A stretch of DNA of 64,000 nucleotides, taken from positions 1 through 64,000 of the forward strand of contig DAIQOK010000008.1 in NCBI GenBank assembly GCA_036787895.1, in the 5' to 3' direction. The notes below the pieces were generated by a model. The model did not search any database and was not told the origin of the DNA. It worked only from the letters and a program-made list of their open reading frames with translations. Within the stretch, counting starts at the first letter, position 1. Every line of letters begins with the position of its first letter. The translations under genes were made by a program, and so were the position numbers. This document shows positions 34,057 through 43,415 of this stretch, piece by piece. The DNA comes from UBA7662 sp036787895 (GTDB lineage: Bacteria > Bacteroidota > Bacteroidia > UBA7662).

Positions 34057-35352
34057 ATGTCCTCCAGTTTACAAGCTTTTTCAGAAAAACGAATTTTGAT
34101 GTTGGGATGGGAATTTCCACCGGTACACAGTGGAGGTTTAGGAGTGGCTTGTTACGGCCTTGCGCGTGCATTGCGAGGATTTATTGATCTGACATTTGTT
34201 GTGCCACGTACAACAGAAGCTTCGGTGCTCGAAGGGGTGACTTTGGTGGGCCTAAATCAGCTTGATGCCAAATATCAAATCACCCGCCCGGAATTAAGCC
34301 GACTGGAAGGTGGATTGCCCGAATTGGAATTTTATCAGATCAGTGCTATGGCCGCCGATGCAATCCGCGCCGGTTATTTGTCGCAACCAGGTTTGGAACA
34401 CATCGCTATTGCCGATTTGATGAATGATAAAGAAGTCTATGGCTCAAAACTCCTCCAGAAAGTTTCTGCCTATGCGGAGGCTGTGGCCGCTTTATATGGC
34501 GATCATTTTGACTTTGACTTGATTCATGCCCATGATTGGCTCACTTATCTGGCAGGTGTAAGGCTTAAGAAGAAAACCGGTAAACCTTTGGTAGTTCATG
34601 TACATGCCCTCGAAACCGACCGGGCCGGAAAGGATGCCCGAAACGTCATGTATTTTGTTGAACGACTGGGCTTACAAATGGCAGATATGGTAATAGCCGT
34701 AAGTGAATATACCAAACAAACCATTCAGCAACATTATGGTATACATGAAGCAAAAATTGTAGCTATTCATAACGGAATCGACCCGCAGCCTGTTTTTCGC
34801 TTTGAACATCATGTGCCTGAAAAAATTGTAGCCTTCATCGGCCGTTTAACCCACCAAAAGGGGCCATTTTACCTGCTCGAAACCGCCGAAAAGGTCATAC
34901 GCCAATATCCTGATGTCCGCTTTGTTATTGCAGGTACCGGCGATAAAATGAAAGAAATGATAGACTGGACAGCCTACAAAGGACTAAGTCGGAATTTTTT
35001 ATTCACAGGTTTTATCAATCGCCAAAAAGTGGAACAATTGCTGGCGGTGGCCGATGTATATTTTATGCCTTCTGTATCTGAACCTTTTGGATTAACCGCC
35101 CTGGAAGCTGCCCAGTTTGGTGTACCTTGTGTAATATCGAAACAATCGGGTGTGGCAGAAATATTACATCAAGCTATCAAAGCCGACTATTACGACACCG
35201 ATACCTTCGCCCGTGAAATTGTTAGGTTGCTACAGGACGATGACTATCGAAAACAAGTAGCTGGGGAAATAGGGGAACAATTGAATGAGATGAAATGGGA
35301 CGACGCAGCACTTCGGGTGGTGCGGGTTTACAGAGACTTTTTAATACATTAG
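34057..35352 (+). CDS. Glycosyltransferase, glycogen synthase-like (GT4/GT5 group)
   Basis: A 431-residue GT-B fold glycosyltransferase with no signal peptide. It begins MLGWEFPPVHSGGLGV, the Gly-rich acceptor loop of starch/glycogen synthase-like enzymes. It carries AHDWLTYLAGV in the first domain, GRLTHQKGPFYLL at the start of the second, and the retaining E-x7-E motif within SVSEPFGLTALEAAQFG. It is followed after 3 nt by a GH57 gene; this pair is one I recall near glycogen genes in Bacteroides. I infer a role in glycogen or alpha-glucan synthesis from a nucleotide sugar, but a different hexosyl acceptor cannot be excluded. Confidence 0.88.
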   Translation: MSSSLQAFSEKRILMLGWEFPPVHSGGLGVACYGLARALRGFIDLTFVVPRTTEASVLEGVTLVGLNQLDAKYQITRPELSRLEGGLPELEFYQISAMAADAIRAGYLSQPGLEHIAIADLMNDKEVYGSKLLQKVSAYAEAVAALYGDHFDFDLIHAHDWLTYLAGVRLKKKTGKPLVVHVHALETDRAGKDARNVMYFVERLGLQMADMVIAVSEYTKQTIQQHYGIHEAKIVAIHNGIDPQPVFRFEHHVPEKIVAFIGRLTHQKGPFYLLETAEKVIRQYPDVRFVIAGTGDKMKEMIDWTAYKGLSRNFLFTGFINRQKVEQLLAVADVYFMPSVSEPFGLTALEAAQFGVPCVISKQSGVAEILHQAIKADYYDTDTFAREIVRLLQDDDYRKQVAGEIGEQLNEMKWDDAALRVVRVYRDFLIH

Positions 35353-35355
35353 CTC

Positions 35356-36531
35356 ATGCCGAGTATTTGCCTTTATTTTCAATTACATCAACCTTTTCGG
35401 ACCCGTCAGTACGATTTTATCCAAATTGGCAACGATCACCATTATTTTGATGATGTCGCCAATGAAAAGTACATCAATCAGGTGGCTGATAACTGTTATA
35501 TACCTGCGAATAGGTTGATGCTCGAATTGATACAAACCTATGGCAAACAGTTTTCTATCGCCTTTTCTGTCACAGGAACAACGCTGGATCAGCTCGAAGC
35601 CCACCGGCCGGATGTGATTAGAAGTTTCAAGGCATTAACCAAAACCGGACAGGTGGAATGGATAGCCGAAACCTGCTGTCACAGTCTTGCTGCCATATAT
35701 AACCGCCAGGAGTTTGGTAAACAGGTAAAAATCCAGGAAGCACAACTAAAACGCTTATTCGGACAAAAACCTAAAACTTTTCGCAATACCGAGCTGCTGT
35801 TCAGCAATGATATAGTAAACGAATTGGTGAATTTAGGCTATACCCAATTGCTGGTGCCTTCAACCGAACGTTTGTTGGGTGTTAAAAGCCCCAATCATGT
35901 GTATAAAAGTCCGCTTCACAATAAAACGCTTTGTCTTCCTAAAAACTCAAGTTTAACAGCAGAAATTACGCGTTGGTTCGCGGAACCCGGTCGCCCAGGT
36001 CAACCATTGACACCGGAAAAGTTTGTGCAAAAGTTGCTTGAACTGCAGGAAGTGCCCGATACCATCAATCTGTTCATGGATTATGAAACCATAGGTGAAC
36101 ATAAAAAAGCAGCCACCGGCATTTTCGACTTTTTCAAAGCATTACCGCAAGCTGTCTTGTCGGTACCCGGTTTTGATTTTGCCACGCCCAGCGCCGTTTT
36201 TCTGAAGTATAGTCCGGTCGGGAAGTATGATGTACCATACCCGGTTACCTGGTCCTATCCGAGCTATGATTTAGGTTATTTTACCGGAAGCGACATTCAG
36301 CAGGAAGCCATCAACCGGCTTTACGATTTGGCAAGTCGCATCTACGCCAAAAAAGATGAAGCATTACTCCGTGATTGGCGGCGTTTACAATCCACCGATC
36401 ATTTTTTTTATATGACGCCACGTTTCGAAGAAAGGGGAGAACGCCATCATTTCAGCCCTTTCCCTTCGGCCTATGATGCCTATAATAATTATTTGAATAT
36501 TTTGGTCGACCTGGAATTACGGGCAAAATAA
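35356..36531 (+). CDS. GH57 alpha-amylase-like enzyme
   Basis: A 391-residue cytoplasmic glycoside hydrolase of family 57. It opens with CLYFQLHQPFR (first conserved region). The nucleophile candidate is the Glu of WIAETCCHS near residue 100, and the acid is the Asp of LFMDYETIGEH near 234. The GH57 family includes alpha-amylases and 4-alpha-glucanotransferases acting on alpha-1,4-glucans. It is 3 nt behind a glycogen synthase-like gene and almost certainly in the same transcript. With glgB and the DUF3536 protein at 9.65-14.2 kb it suggests a glycogen set split over two places. It ends 2 nt from a convergent zinc-ribbon gene. Confidence 0.9.
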   Translation: MPSICLYFQLHQPFRTRQYDFIQIGNDHHYFDDVANEKYINQVADNCYIPANRLMLELIQTYGKQFSIAFSVTGTTLDQLEAHRPDVIRSFKALTKTGQVEWIAETCCHSLAAIYNRQEFGKQVKIQEAQLKRLFGQKPKTFRNTELLFSNDIVNELVNLGYTQLLVPSTERLLGVKSPNHVYKSPLHNKTLCLPKNSSLTAEITRWFAEPGRPGQPLTPEKFVQKLLELQEVPDTINLFMDYETIGEHKKAATGIFDFFKALPQAVLSVPGFDFATPSAVFLKYSPVGKYDVPYPVTWSYPSYDLGYFTGSDIQQEAINRLYDLASRIYAKKDEALLRDWRRLQSTDHFFYMTPRFEERGERHHFSPFPSAYDAYNNYLNILVDLELRAK

Positions 36532-36533
36532 GC

Positions 36534-36887
36534 CTACTCATCGCCAATTGAATTCCAACCGGTCTTGCGTCGGGCAAGACTAAGTGCCAGTTCCGCCAAT
36601 TCAGACTGCTCTTCGAGGCTAAACCAGGCATAAGCCGGTCCTTTGCATTTGGTGCAAGAACCGTCAAGGTGGATATCGCCTTTTTGGTCAATAAACAATT
36701 GATGTATCGGGATTAAAGCTGTATGACGGCTTTTGCATTGGGCACAATAGCCTTCTTTCTGCTGTGTAAACTCAAAGCTGTACAGTGTTTCTTCCGGAAG
36801 AATTTCCTCTAATTCCGACAAAGTAATTTCGACCAGCGGGTCGAAACGACTGAAGTAGTTTTCGTGGAGTATGTCCTGCGGCTTCAT
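36534..36887 (-). CDS. Small zinc-ribbon-like protein, unknown function
   Basis: A 117-residue cytoplasmic protein with two CxxC pairs, C48-A-Q-C51 and C78-T-K-C81, spaced 26 residues apart with beta-type sequence between, as in a zinc ribbon. The N-terminal 40 residues are acidic (LSELEEILPEE), and the C-terminus has a short helix (SELAELALSLARR). No family is recognised. It is convergent to the GH57 gene with a 2-nt gap and is followed by its own 130-nt gap. A role as a small nucleic-acid-binding or adaptor protein is conceivable but not shown. Confidence 0.7.
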   Translation of the reverse strand: MKPQDILHENYFSRFDPLVEITLSELEEILPEETLYSFEFTQQKEGYCAQCKSRHTALIPIHQLFIDQKGDIHLDGSCTKCKGPAYAWFSLEEQSELAELALSLARRKTGWNSIGDE

Positions 36888-37017
36888 GGTGGTGGAAAGC
36901 TAACGGACTTTTTTGAATTGGAGTTTAATTTCAGTACCTTATTTTTTTATCAACCCCTCTTCAGTCTAACTAAAGTAAGCGTAGTTTATCTGTTCAATGA
37001 AATTGGCTTGATCAAAA

Positions 37018-37353
37018 TCATAATTGGTTGTCACCTTTTATGAGTATTCCAGCTAAATCATTGACTATTACTGTATAAGTTCCAGCAGGAATTGGATTAA
37101 TTCCACCTACATTGCCTGTAGCACCAGTTCCACCCTTACTTACAACTTCATAAACCAATTCACGCTTGTAATTAAAAATTTGCACTAACTGACCAGCGTC
37201 AATTCCTTCAACCCAAAATTCGTCAACAACTGGGTTTGGTGAAATTTTTAAGCTGTTCAATGAAATTGAAACTACTACAGGTACTAATTTGTGCATTGAA
37301 CTCGAACTGCAACATACAAAGGTTAGCAGAATTGAAATGAGTATATTCTTCAT
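37018..37353 (-). CDS. Signal peptide plus bare T9SS-like tail, no cargo domain
   Basis: A 111-residue exported protein: signal peptide or lipobox region in the first 20 residues (TFVCCSSSS), then almost at once a segment like a type A T9SS sorting domain. It has the start LKISPNPVVDEFWVEG, a middle strand VQIFNYKRELVYE, and the end PAGTYTVIVNDLAGILIKG. No cargo domain lies between. Base composition looks AT-richer than the neighbours. It may be the remains of a larger secreted protein, or a small surface protein that consists only of the tail. It is flanked by short gaps without other genes. Confidence 0.6.
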   Translation of the reverse strand: MKNILISILLTFVCCSSSSMHKLVPVVVSISLNSLKISPNPVVDEFWVEGIDAGQLVQIFNYKRELVYEVVSKGGTGATGNVGGINPIPAGTYTVIVNDLAGILIKGDNQL

Positions 37354-37447
37354 CGTAAGTGACTTTAGTTGTAATTTAAGATGAATAATAATATTAGGAT
37401 ATACAAAATATTATATCGAATTCCCTTGATCTTACTGATTAGATAAT

Positions 37448-39730
37448 TTAGTTCTTGCTGAAATAGCTTACAGCATTGGCTTTGTGCACTATTTCATGAA
37501 TAATCTTGTCGAGTTCCAGACAGGATAAATTTAGTTTTTCTCGCAACTCGAGCTCTACATCACCCGGAGGCTGCATATTCAGCAGTTCTATCAGGCCTAA
37601 CATATTGGCTAAAGGGGCGCGTAGTCTGTGCGATTCGATCCAGGCAATTTCGAGCAGTTGCTCGTTCTGTTCCTTGATTTTCATCTCCTTCTCGGTTCTG
37701 TCGGTGATGTCCTTTCCAAAACAGCCTATACTGCCAATGGCTCCGTGGCTATCCTTAATCGGATAAAAGCTTATTTCGCTATAATAGGTTTTACCATCAA
37801 TTTCACTGCTTTGAATGGTGACAAAAGCTTCACCCGACAGCGCCCTTTCATATAGTTTTTTCCAACTGTTAAAATAAATTTGAGGTTGATTTTCATACAA
37901 TACCAATTCTCCTGCTTTGGCCTCAATGCCAAAAATGGATTTGAATCTCTCTTTAAATGCATTGTTAAATGTAATCAACCGCAATTCACGATCAACCGAC
38001 CAAATGTGGTCATTGGTATTGTTGATTAAACCTTCCAGGTTACGTTGTTCCCGAATCAGCGCCTCCTGTAATTGGTGGTTGTCGGTTTGGTCGTTGATAA
38101 AAACCGCTACACCTTTCGAAAGTGGGTAAACCGCTAAGGCTAACCATTTATTCAAATGCTGATCGTATAATTCCTTTTTTACTCCTTCTTTTGAAGTAAA
38201 GGTTTGTTCAAAGACAGGTCCATAAATTAGGCTGCCTGTTTCACCGAAAAATTGACCAAATGACTGCCCGATGAGTTCCTGACGATTTCTACCCAGAAGT
38301 TTTTCCATGGATTTATTCACTGCCTGGAAATATTGATTTTCATCGAGGGTGAAAAATGCATCTGTCATCGTTTCAAGTATGGTTTGAATCTGGTTGTTCA
38401 TTCTATGCACATCCCGCTGACTGGATACAAGTTCTGTGATATCCGTGGCAATCCCATTGATGGTCCGAGGTTTACCTTTTTCATCTTTGACCAAAACTGA
38501 GCGGTCGCGTAAATACCTGATGCTGCCGTCTGTTCTTCGAATACGGTATTCTATCTCACCTGAACCTGTCCTTTTCACTTTTTCGGTATGCTGCATGACT
38601 TTCTCTCGGTCCTCTGCAACTATAGCTTGCATCCACAGATTGGAGTTCGCGTAAAATTCCTCCGGTGAGCGACCGTAAAAAGCTTTAGCAGCAGGATTGA
38701 GGTAGCGAATTTCAAATGTTACAGCGTCAACCGACCAAACTACATCTTTGAGGGTACGTAAGATGCCTTCAAGTTGCTCTTTATAGGCCGACAACTGCTC
38801 GAGATACTGCAGCTTGTCGGTAACATCTTTGCCTACCCCTTGAAATTCTGTTACTCGTCCATTTTCATCGGTGATAGCTACAAATTCCCAGTCGCTGACA
38901 CGATTCAGCGTTTCTACCAGACTCAACTGAAGCAATATGGCGAAATTTTTTCCGGGCGACTCGGAACACTTTGCGAGTAGGGCATTCAATTTTTTGTGCT
39001 CGGTTTTAAGTAATAATTCCGGCAAGTATTGGGGTTGTTGTAATCCAGCCGAATGACCAAATAGCTGCAGAAAAGCTTTATTTCGAAATAAAAACTTGCC
39101 ATGGAGGTCAATTCGGATGAGGTAGGTCGACTGTGCTTCAACCAGTGAGAATAAATAACTTTCCTTGAGTTTTACCTCTTTGTGGAGACTTTCATTTTGA
39201 GAGCGTATGCGTTGTTCTTCGGCTATATCGTTGAGGATGATTAAATAGCTGGCATGACCGTAAAAGCGAGTTCGTTTAAAGTGAACCCGAACAGCAACCC
39301 GATTACCTGAAGCATGAAGATGTTCCTGTATTTGACCATTGGCACTTTCATTGAAAGTTGAACCAAGACTAAGTTTCTCATAATCCTGAAGTAAAAGCTG
39401 GTATTCTGACATGCCGTATAAATTGACGGCAGCCGGGTTCACAGCTTCTAATTGGCCATTTTCATCGCAAACCAACATTGGATTAGGGTGGTCTTGGAAG
39501 AGATGTAAGAATTGGGATTCTTTTTCGGCTCGAATTCTGAATTGTACCCTTAAATACCAATAAAGTAAAGCGGCTGTTACGGTAACGTAGAGTATGCCCT
39601 TGCTGATATTGGTGATTATCTCCGCTTGCGATTCGGCATCTGCTGTCGCCCAATCACCCAAAAGCAAATCGCTGACAACTATCCAAAGTATGCCAATGAA
39701 AAGGTAAGTAAAGCTGATTTTCTTGGCCAT
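37448..39730 (-). CDS. Membrane multi-PAS protein ending in a DHp-like domain
   Basis: A 760-residue signalling protein from the ATG at 39730 (MAKKISF). Two membrane helices lie near residues 6-25 and 43-62. About five PAS/PAC modules follow from residue 70 onward, recognisable by segments such as RRTDGSIRYLRDRS and GCFGKDITDRTEKE. The last 65 residues form a DHp-like helix with the His-box ESHRLRAPLANMLGL, but the protein stops about 57 residues later with no N, G1 or G2 boxes. So the ATPase half of a histidine kinase is absent, and no downstream ORF supplies it. It may be phosphorylated by another kinase or serve as a dimerising sensor. Confidence 0.88.
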   Translation of the reverse strand: MAKKISFTYLFIGILWIVVSDLLLGDWATADAESQAEIITNISKGILYVTVTAALLYWYLRVQFRIRAEKESQFLHLFQDHPNPMLVCDENGQLEAVNPAAVNLYGMSEYQLLLQDYEKLSLGSTFNESANGQIQEHLHASGNRVAVRVHFKRTRFYGHASYLIILNDIAEEQRIRSQNESLHKEVKLKESYLFSLVEAQSTYLIRIDLHGKFLFRNKAFLQLFGHSAGLQQPQYLPELLLKTEHKKLNALLAKCSESPGKNFAILLQLSLVETLNRVSDWEFVAITDENGRVTEFQGVGKDVTDKLQYLEQLSAYKEQLEGILRTLKDVVWSVDAVTFEIRYLNPAAKAFYGRSPEEFYANSNLWMQAIVAEDREKVMQHTEKVKRTGSGEIEYRIRRTDGSIRYLRDRSVLVKDEKGKPRTINGIATDITELVSSQRDVHRMNNQIQTILETMTDAFFTLDENQYFQAVNKSMEKLLGRNRQELIGQSFGQFFGETGSLIYGPVFEQTFTSKEGVKKELYDQHLNKWLALAVYPLSKGVAVFINDQTDNHQLQEALIREQRNLEGLINNTNDHIWSVDRELRLITFNNAFKERFKSIFGIEAKAGELVLYENQPQIYFNSWKKLYERALSGEAFVTIQSSEIDGKTYYSEISFYPIKDSHGAIGSIGCFGKDITDRTEKEMKIKEQNEQLLEIAWIESHRLRAPLANMLGLIELLNMQPPGDVELELREKLNLSCLELDKIIHEIVHKANAVSYFSKN

Positions 39731-39816
39731 AAAATTTAAGTAATGCTCAGCCAAACCAAGCTAAGCATTTCTCAGGTATTATGGTGAATATTACCGAAAG
39801 AGAAATCAATAATTTT

Positions 39817-40722
39817 TTAGTAAAGCGAAATGTTATACTTGATTACCAATCTGTCGTCGCCTACTGACCACAATGCCTGATGTTTGTTACTCCAGAGGAG
39901 ACGGTTGATAGAATGGCTATGGGCCAAACCCGGGAATTTGTTGTAATCGACTACTTTTTTCAATACCATATTTTGTGCATCCCAAAGTTTGACGGTTTTG
40001 TCTCTGCCAGCAGATGCTATTAGTTTCAATCCTGGGATAGCAATCAGGTGATTGATGGTTGAAAGATGGGCAGGTATACTTTCCATGAGTTTTCCTGAAG
40101 CTACTTCCCAAACGCGAAGGAGGGCATCCCGACCACCACTGAGCAAGTATTTGCCGTTGTTTAGGAAGAGGACGGTAAAAACTGAATTGGAATGACCTTC
40201 AAAGCGATTAATTTCTTCCAATTGGTGATTGAAAAGGCGGATTTGGTGATCGGAATAGGCAGCAGCAATACAATCGTCCTGGATTGCTAAAGCCCGCAAA
40301 GGGGCATTTGGCTGCAAATGCCTGCCCACAATCCGGGCTTCGTTTTTTTCCATCACCCAATACAACAACCGACCATCACCATGTGCTGATAACCAGCCAT
40401 TTCCCCATTCATTTAAAGCAAAAACGGGCATATTATTCCATTGAAAACGTTTGATCTCTTTGTTTTCTGCCAAATCAATCAAATGTAATCCTCCTTCTCG
40501 CGTGCCTGCTAGAAGCTGGTTTCCAAGTAGTAGCATGCTATAAACTGTTGCTGGAACCCGGGCCACCAGGGTAGCGTCCTGCTCTTTTAACATCGACCAG
40601 CGGGCAATCAGACCATCACCACCTGCCGATAAAATATGATCCTCTTCCCGGTCGGTGGAGAGACTGTAAAGGCTATCGCGATGACCTTTTAAACGAAAAA
40701 GTGGGCGGAATTCCAAAGGCAT
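39817..40722 (-). CDS. WD40 repeat protein
   Basis: A 301-residue protein made of seven WD-type repeats that fill its whole length, fitting one seven-bladed propeller. Clear blade ends include GDGLIARW, RDALLRVWEV and RDKTVKLWDA; blades three and four are more degenerate. It has no signal peptide, so it is cytoplasmic and probably a scaffold for other proteins. The family is common in Bacteroidota next to varied genes and gives no enzymatic hint. Its ATG lies 44 nt from the divergent phosphopantetheinyl transferase gene. Confidence 0.88.
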   Translation of the reverse strand: MPLEFRPLFRLKGHRDSLYSLSTDREEDHILSAGGDGLIARWSMLKEQDATLVARVPATVYSMLLLGNQLLAGTREGGLHLIDLAENKEIKRFQWNNMPVFALNEWGNGWLSAHGDGRLLYWVMEKNEARIVGRHLQPNAPLRALAIQDDCIAAAYSDHQIRLFNHQLEEINRFEGHSNSVFTVLFLNNGKYLLSGGRDALLRVWEVASGKLMESIPAHLSTINHLIAIPGLKLIASAGRDKTVKLWDAQNMVLKKVVDYNKFPGLAHSHSINRLLWSNKHQALWSVGDDRLVIKYNISLY

Positions 40723-40725
40723 GTT

Positions 40726-40733
40726 TATGTTTG
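40726..40733 (+). promoter_or_regulatory. -7 promoter box of the phosphopantetheinyl transferase gene
   Basis: TATGTTTG matches TAnnTTTG exactly, 33 nt before the ATG at 40767, within the 44-nt divergent gap to the WD40 gene. Confidence 0.5.
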
Positions 40734-40766
40734 TAAAGCTACTTACATTTCCCGAAACACAACTTT

Positions 40767-41402
40767 ATGCCCTTTAAATACACTTCAAGCTTTGAGCACG
40801 GTGGGGAGCTCATTTTATGGGAGCTCAAAGAACATGTAAAGTGGTTTTATGATCGAATGACACTTTCTAAAGCACTGGAAAAAGAATTCAGGTCGATTCG
40901 GGCAGATGGGGTACGATTACAATGGGTAGCCAGTCGCTTTGTTTTGCAACAACTGGCACGTACTGCTGTATTGGAATTGGAAAAAGATGAACACGGCAAA
41001 CCCCATTTTGTGCATGATACCCGCTTTATTAGCCTAAGTCATTGTCAAGGTTTTGCTGCAGCTATATCGGCTGAGGTAGCGGTTGGGGTGGATGTAGAAG
41101 TCATATCGCCACGTGTTCAACGCGTCAAAAATCGTTTTTTAGCGGCGAATGAATTGGCAATGCTAGGTGAAACCGATGCCATGTTGATGTTGGCATGGAG
41201 TGCTAAAGAGGCGATTTACAAATTATACGGTCAAAAAGGTCTCATTTTTAAAACCGATATGTGTATTGAAGCTGTGAACGAGTCTGAAAACCGGCTCCAG
41301 CTTCGTTTGCACAAAGTGGATAGCAAGCCATTGTTTCAGGTAAATTATTGCATTTTTGATGGGCTGGTGATGAGCTGGGTAGCCGACTCGGCTAGCGGGT
41401 AA
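40767..41402 (+). CDS. 4'-phosphopantetheinyl transferase (Sfp type)
   Basis: A 211-residue transferase that moves the phosphopantetheine arm of CoA onto carrier proteins. The Mg-binding pair is in VGVDVEVI, the E/K motif is WSAKEAIYKLYG, and the earlier FISLSHCQGFAAA segment fits the family. Length is intermediate between AcpS and Sfp and matches the Sfp-like group with two half-domains. No polyketide or peptide synthetase genes are nearby, so its target is probably the fatty acid acyl carrier protein. Its 3' end overlaps the convergent dnaG gene by 11 nt. Confidence 0.92.
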   Translation: MPFKYTSSFEHGGELILWELKEHVKWFYDRMTLSKALEKEFRSIRADGVRLQWVASRFVLQQLARTAVLELEKDEHGKPHFVHDTRFISLSHCQGFAAAISAEVAVGVDVEVISPRVQRVKNRFLAANELAMLGETDAMLMLAWSAKEAIYKLYGQKGLIFKTDMCIEAVNESENRLQLRLHKVDSKPLFQVNYCIFDGLVMSWVADSASG

Positions 41403-43317
41403 TGATGGTGCCTAATTGGTTGGCAAGATTGATTTTAATTTCCTCCAGCTTGAGGTGCTCCTGAAGGTATTCTTCTTCCATTTCAGGAGTGAGCTCATGG
41501 GCATGTTTAAACCTGGCCCGGCTTTCTTCAAGCAATTTGTGAATCTTTTTGAGATTTATACGACACACAGCTGAAATGACATCGTTTTCAATGTTGTTTT
41601 CAATTTTTACAATGAAAATATCATGTTTGGCGAGCCAGTTATCACTAATGACATAATGTTTTGAATAGATATCGGCTGCAGCGCTTTTGATTTCTTGGTC
41701 GGGGTGATTGATGAGCTGATGAATATCCGGTACGGCCTGGTAACCCTTCCAGCCTTCGTGATAGATACCAAATATTTTCCCGTAAGCCGGATTATCCCAG
41801 GCAATCTCATCCAACTGTTCAGTGATATAGGCAACCACAGCACGATCGGTTGATGCCATTTTTTGGTCGGCATATAACAAAAGTAACCGAATAATGTCGG
41901 CTTCCTGGTTGCTATCGTCGAGTATCCTGGTTTTGGGTTCAGTCGTGGGACTATACAAATCCTGCAGCTGGTCCACCGCATTCCGGTCTTCCGGACTAAC
42001 TTTTTTGAGTTTGTTGAGACGATGTTTGTTAATCTCTGAGACCAAGGTCTGTTCCTCGATGTGTAACAAACCGGCTGTATGCGTACTGTAAGTGGCCCGT
42101 AAAATGGGGTCGCTTACCCTGGCTATGCTTTCAGCAATATCATGAATCGCCTGGGCACGGGAAACAGGGTCATTTTCAGTGCCTTCGAATAATAAATCGG
42201 CCTTAAAGTGGATAAAATCCTTTACTTCGGTTTGCAGATAATCCTGAAAACCTTGTGGACCTAATTTTCTGCTTTGTGAATCGGGATCTTCGCCGTCGGG
42301 CATCAATACCACCTTAACATTAAGATCGTGCTCGAGTAAGATATCTATACCTCTCAGCGATGCTTTAATTCCGGCAGCATCACCATCATATAGAACTGTC
42401 ACATTTTTACTGAAACGACGGATTAATCGGGCTTGCTCCTGGGTAAGCGAAGTGCCTGAACTGGCCACTACATTTTCGATACCGGCTTGGTGCAGACTGA
42501 TAACATCGGTATAACCTTCTACTAAATAGGTGTTTTCTGCTTTCTGTATTGCCTTTTTAGCTTGAAACAAGCCATATAGGGTTTCGCTCTTTTTATAGAG
42601 CAGGGTTTCGGGCGAATTGAGGTATTTGGCCTCTTTTTTATCGTTTTTGAGGGTGCGGCCGCCAAAACCGACTACTTTTCCGCTAAGATTATAAAATGGG
42701 AAAAGCACACGTCCCCGGAAACGATCGGCCAGACCACCATGTTCACGCTGACTGGCCAGTCCTGCGGCGACAATTTCAGCTTCGGTGAAATTACTCGATT
42801 TGGCAAAATCACTAAAGGCAGTCAGGCTGTCGGGAGCGAAGCCGAGTCCAAAAAGTTGCACACTGGCATCCGTTATTCCTCTTTCCTTGAAATAACTCAT
42901 ACCAATGGCTAGTCCGTCATCACTTTGTAGGTATTGAACAAAATAACTCTGAGCAAAGGCATGCAATTGATAAAGTCGGTCTCTTTCACTTTGCGCTTGT
43001 TGCTGCTCCGGGCTGGGCAGGCTTAAGTCCTCTTCTACCTCAATGTTATAGCGTTGCGCCAAGGCCCTGATGGCATCGGGATAGCTGAGGTGCTCGTGCG
43101 CCATCAAAAAGCCGACGCTATTGCCCGCCTCCCCGCAACCAAAACATTTGTACATGCCCCGGCTTGGGTTTACGTTAAACGACGGCGTTTTTTCATTATG
43201 AAAAGGGCAAAGGCCCAGGTAGTTGATGCCCCGTTTTTTGAGCGTCACAAAATCGCCTACCACCTCCTCAATCCGGGCGGATTCCATTACGCGGTCGATG
43301 GTAGTACGGCTGATCAT
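41392..43317 (-). CDS. dnaG: DNA primase
   Basis: A 641-residue bacterial primase that makes RNA primers for replication. The zinc-binding domain has C37, H40, C58 and C61. The catalytic core has the TOPRIM residues E267 (LVEGYTD) and D311/D313 (YDGDAAG), plus GRVLFPFYN and GGRTLKND in the N-terminal core. The C-terminal 200 residues form the helicase-binding region, poorly conserved as usual. Length is typical. rpoD and rpsU are not next to it, unlike in the E. coli macromolecular synthesis operon. It is single-gene and convergent to the phosphopantetheinyl transferase gene. Confidence 0.97.
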   Translation of the reverse strand: MISRTTIDRVMESARIEEVVGDFVTLKKRGINYLGLCPFHNEKTPSFNVNPSRGMYKCFGCGEAGNSVGFLMAHEHLSYPDAIRALAQRYNIEVEEDLSLPSPEQQQAQSERDRLYQLHAFAQSYFVQYLQSDDGLAIGMSYFKERGITDASVQLFGLGFAPDSLTAFSDFAKSSNFTEAEIVAAGLASQREHGGLADRFRGRVLFPFYNLSGKVVGFGGRTLKNDKKEAKYLNSPETLLYKKSETLYGLFQAKKAIQKAENTYLVEGYTDVISLHQAGIENVVASSGTSLTQEQARLIRRFSKNVTVLYDGDAAGIKASLRGIDILLEHDLNVKVVLMPDGEDPDSQSRKLGPQGFQDYLQTEVKDFIHFKADLLFEGTENDPVSRAQAIHDIAESIARVSDPILRATYSTHTAGLLHIEEQTLVSEINKHRLNKLKKVSPEDRNAVDQLQDLYSPTTEPKTRILDDSNQEADIIRLLLLYADQKMASTDRAVVAYITEQLDEIAWDNPAYGKIFGIYHEGWKGYQAVPDIHQLINHPDQEIKSAAADIYSKHYVISDNWLAKHDIFIVKIENNIENDVISAVCRINLKKIHKLLEESRARFKHAHELTPEMEEEYLQEHLKLEEIKINLANQLGTIITR

Positions 43318-43403
43318 GAACCTTCAAAAATGCGATTTTTCCTGCATTATTTTGTCTGAATAGCGCTGCGTTTTTCACGGCATCAGTGGCAAAATATCTT
43401 CTT

Positions 43404-43411
43404 TATCTTTG
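43404..43411 (+). promoter_or_regulatory. -7 promoter box of the YidD-variant operon
   Basis: TATCTTTG matches TAnnTTTG exactly, 4 nt before the ATG at 43416. As with engB, this predicts an almost leaderless transcript, or use of the internal ATG at 43560. Confidence 0.45.
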
Positions 43412-43415
43412 TTCC

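Noticed and set aside
40767..41402. Phosphopantetheinyl transferase as a sign of a natural-product cluster
   Set aside because: Neighbours are WD40 and dnaG; no synthetase or carrier genes are present.
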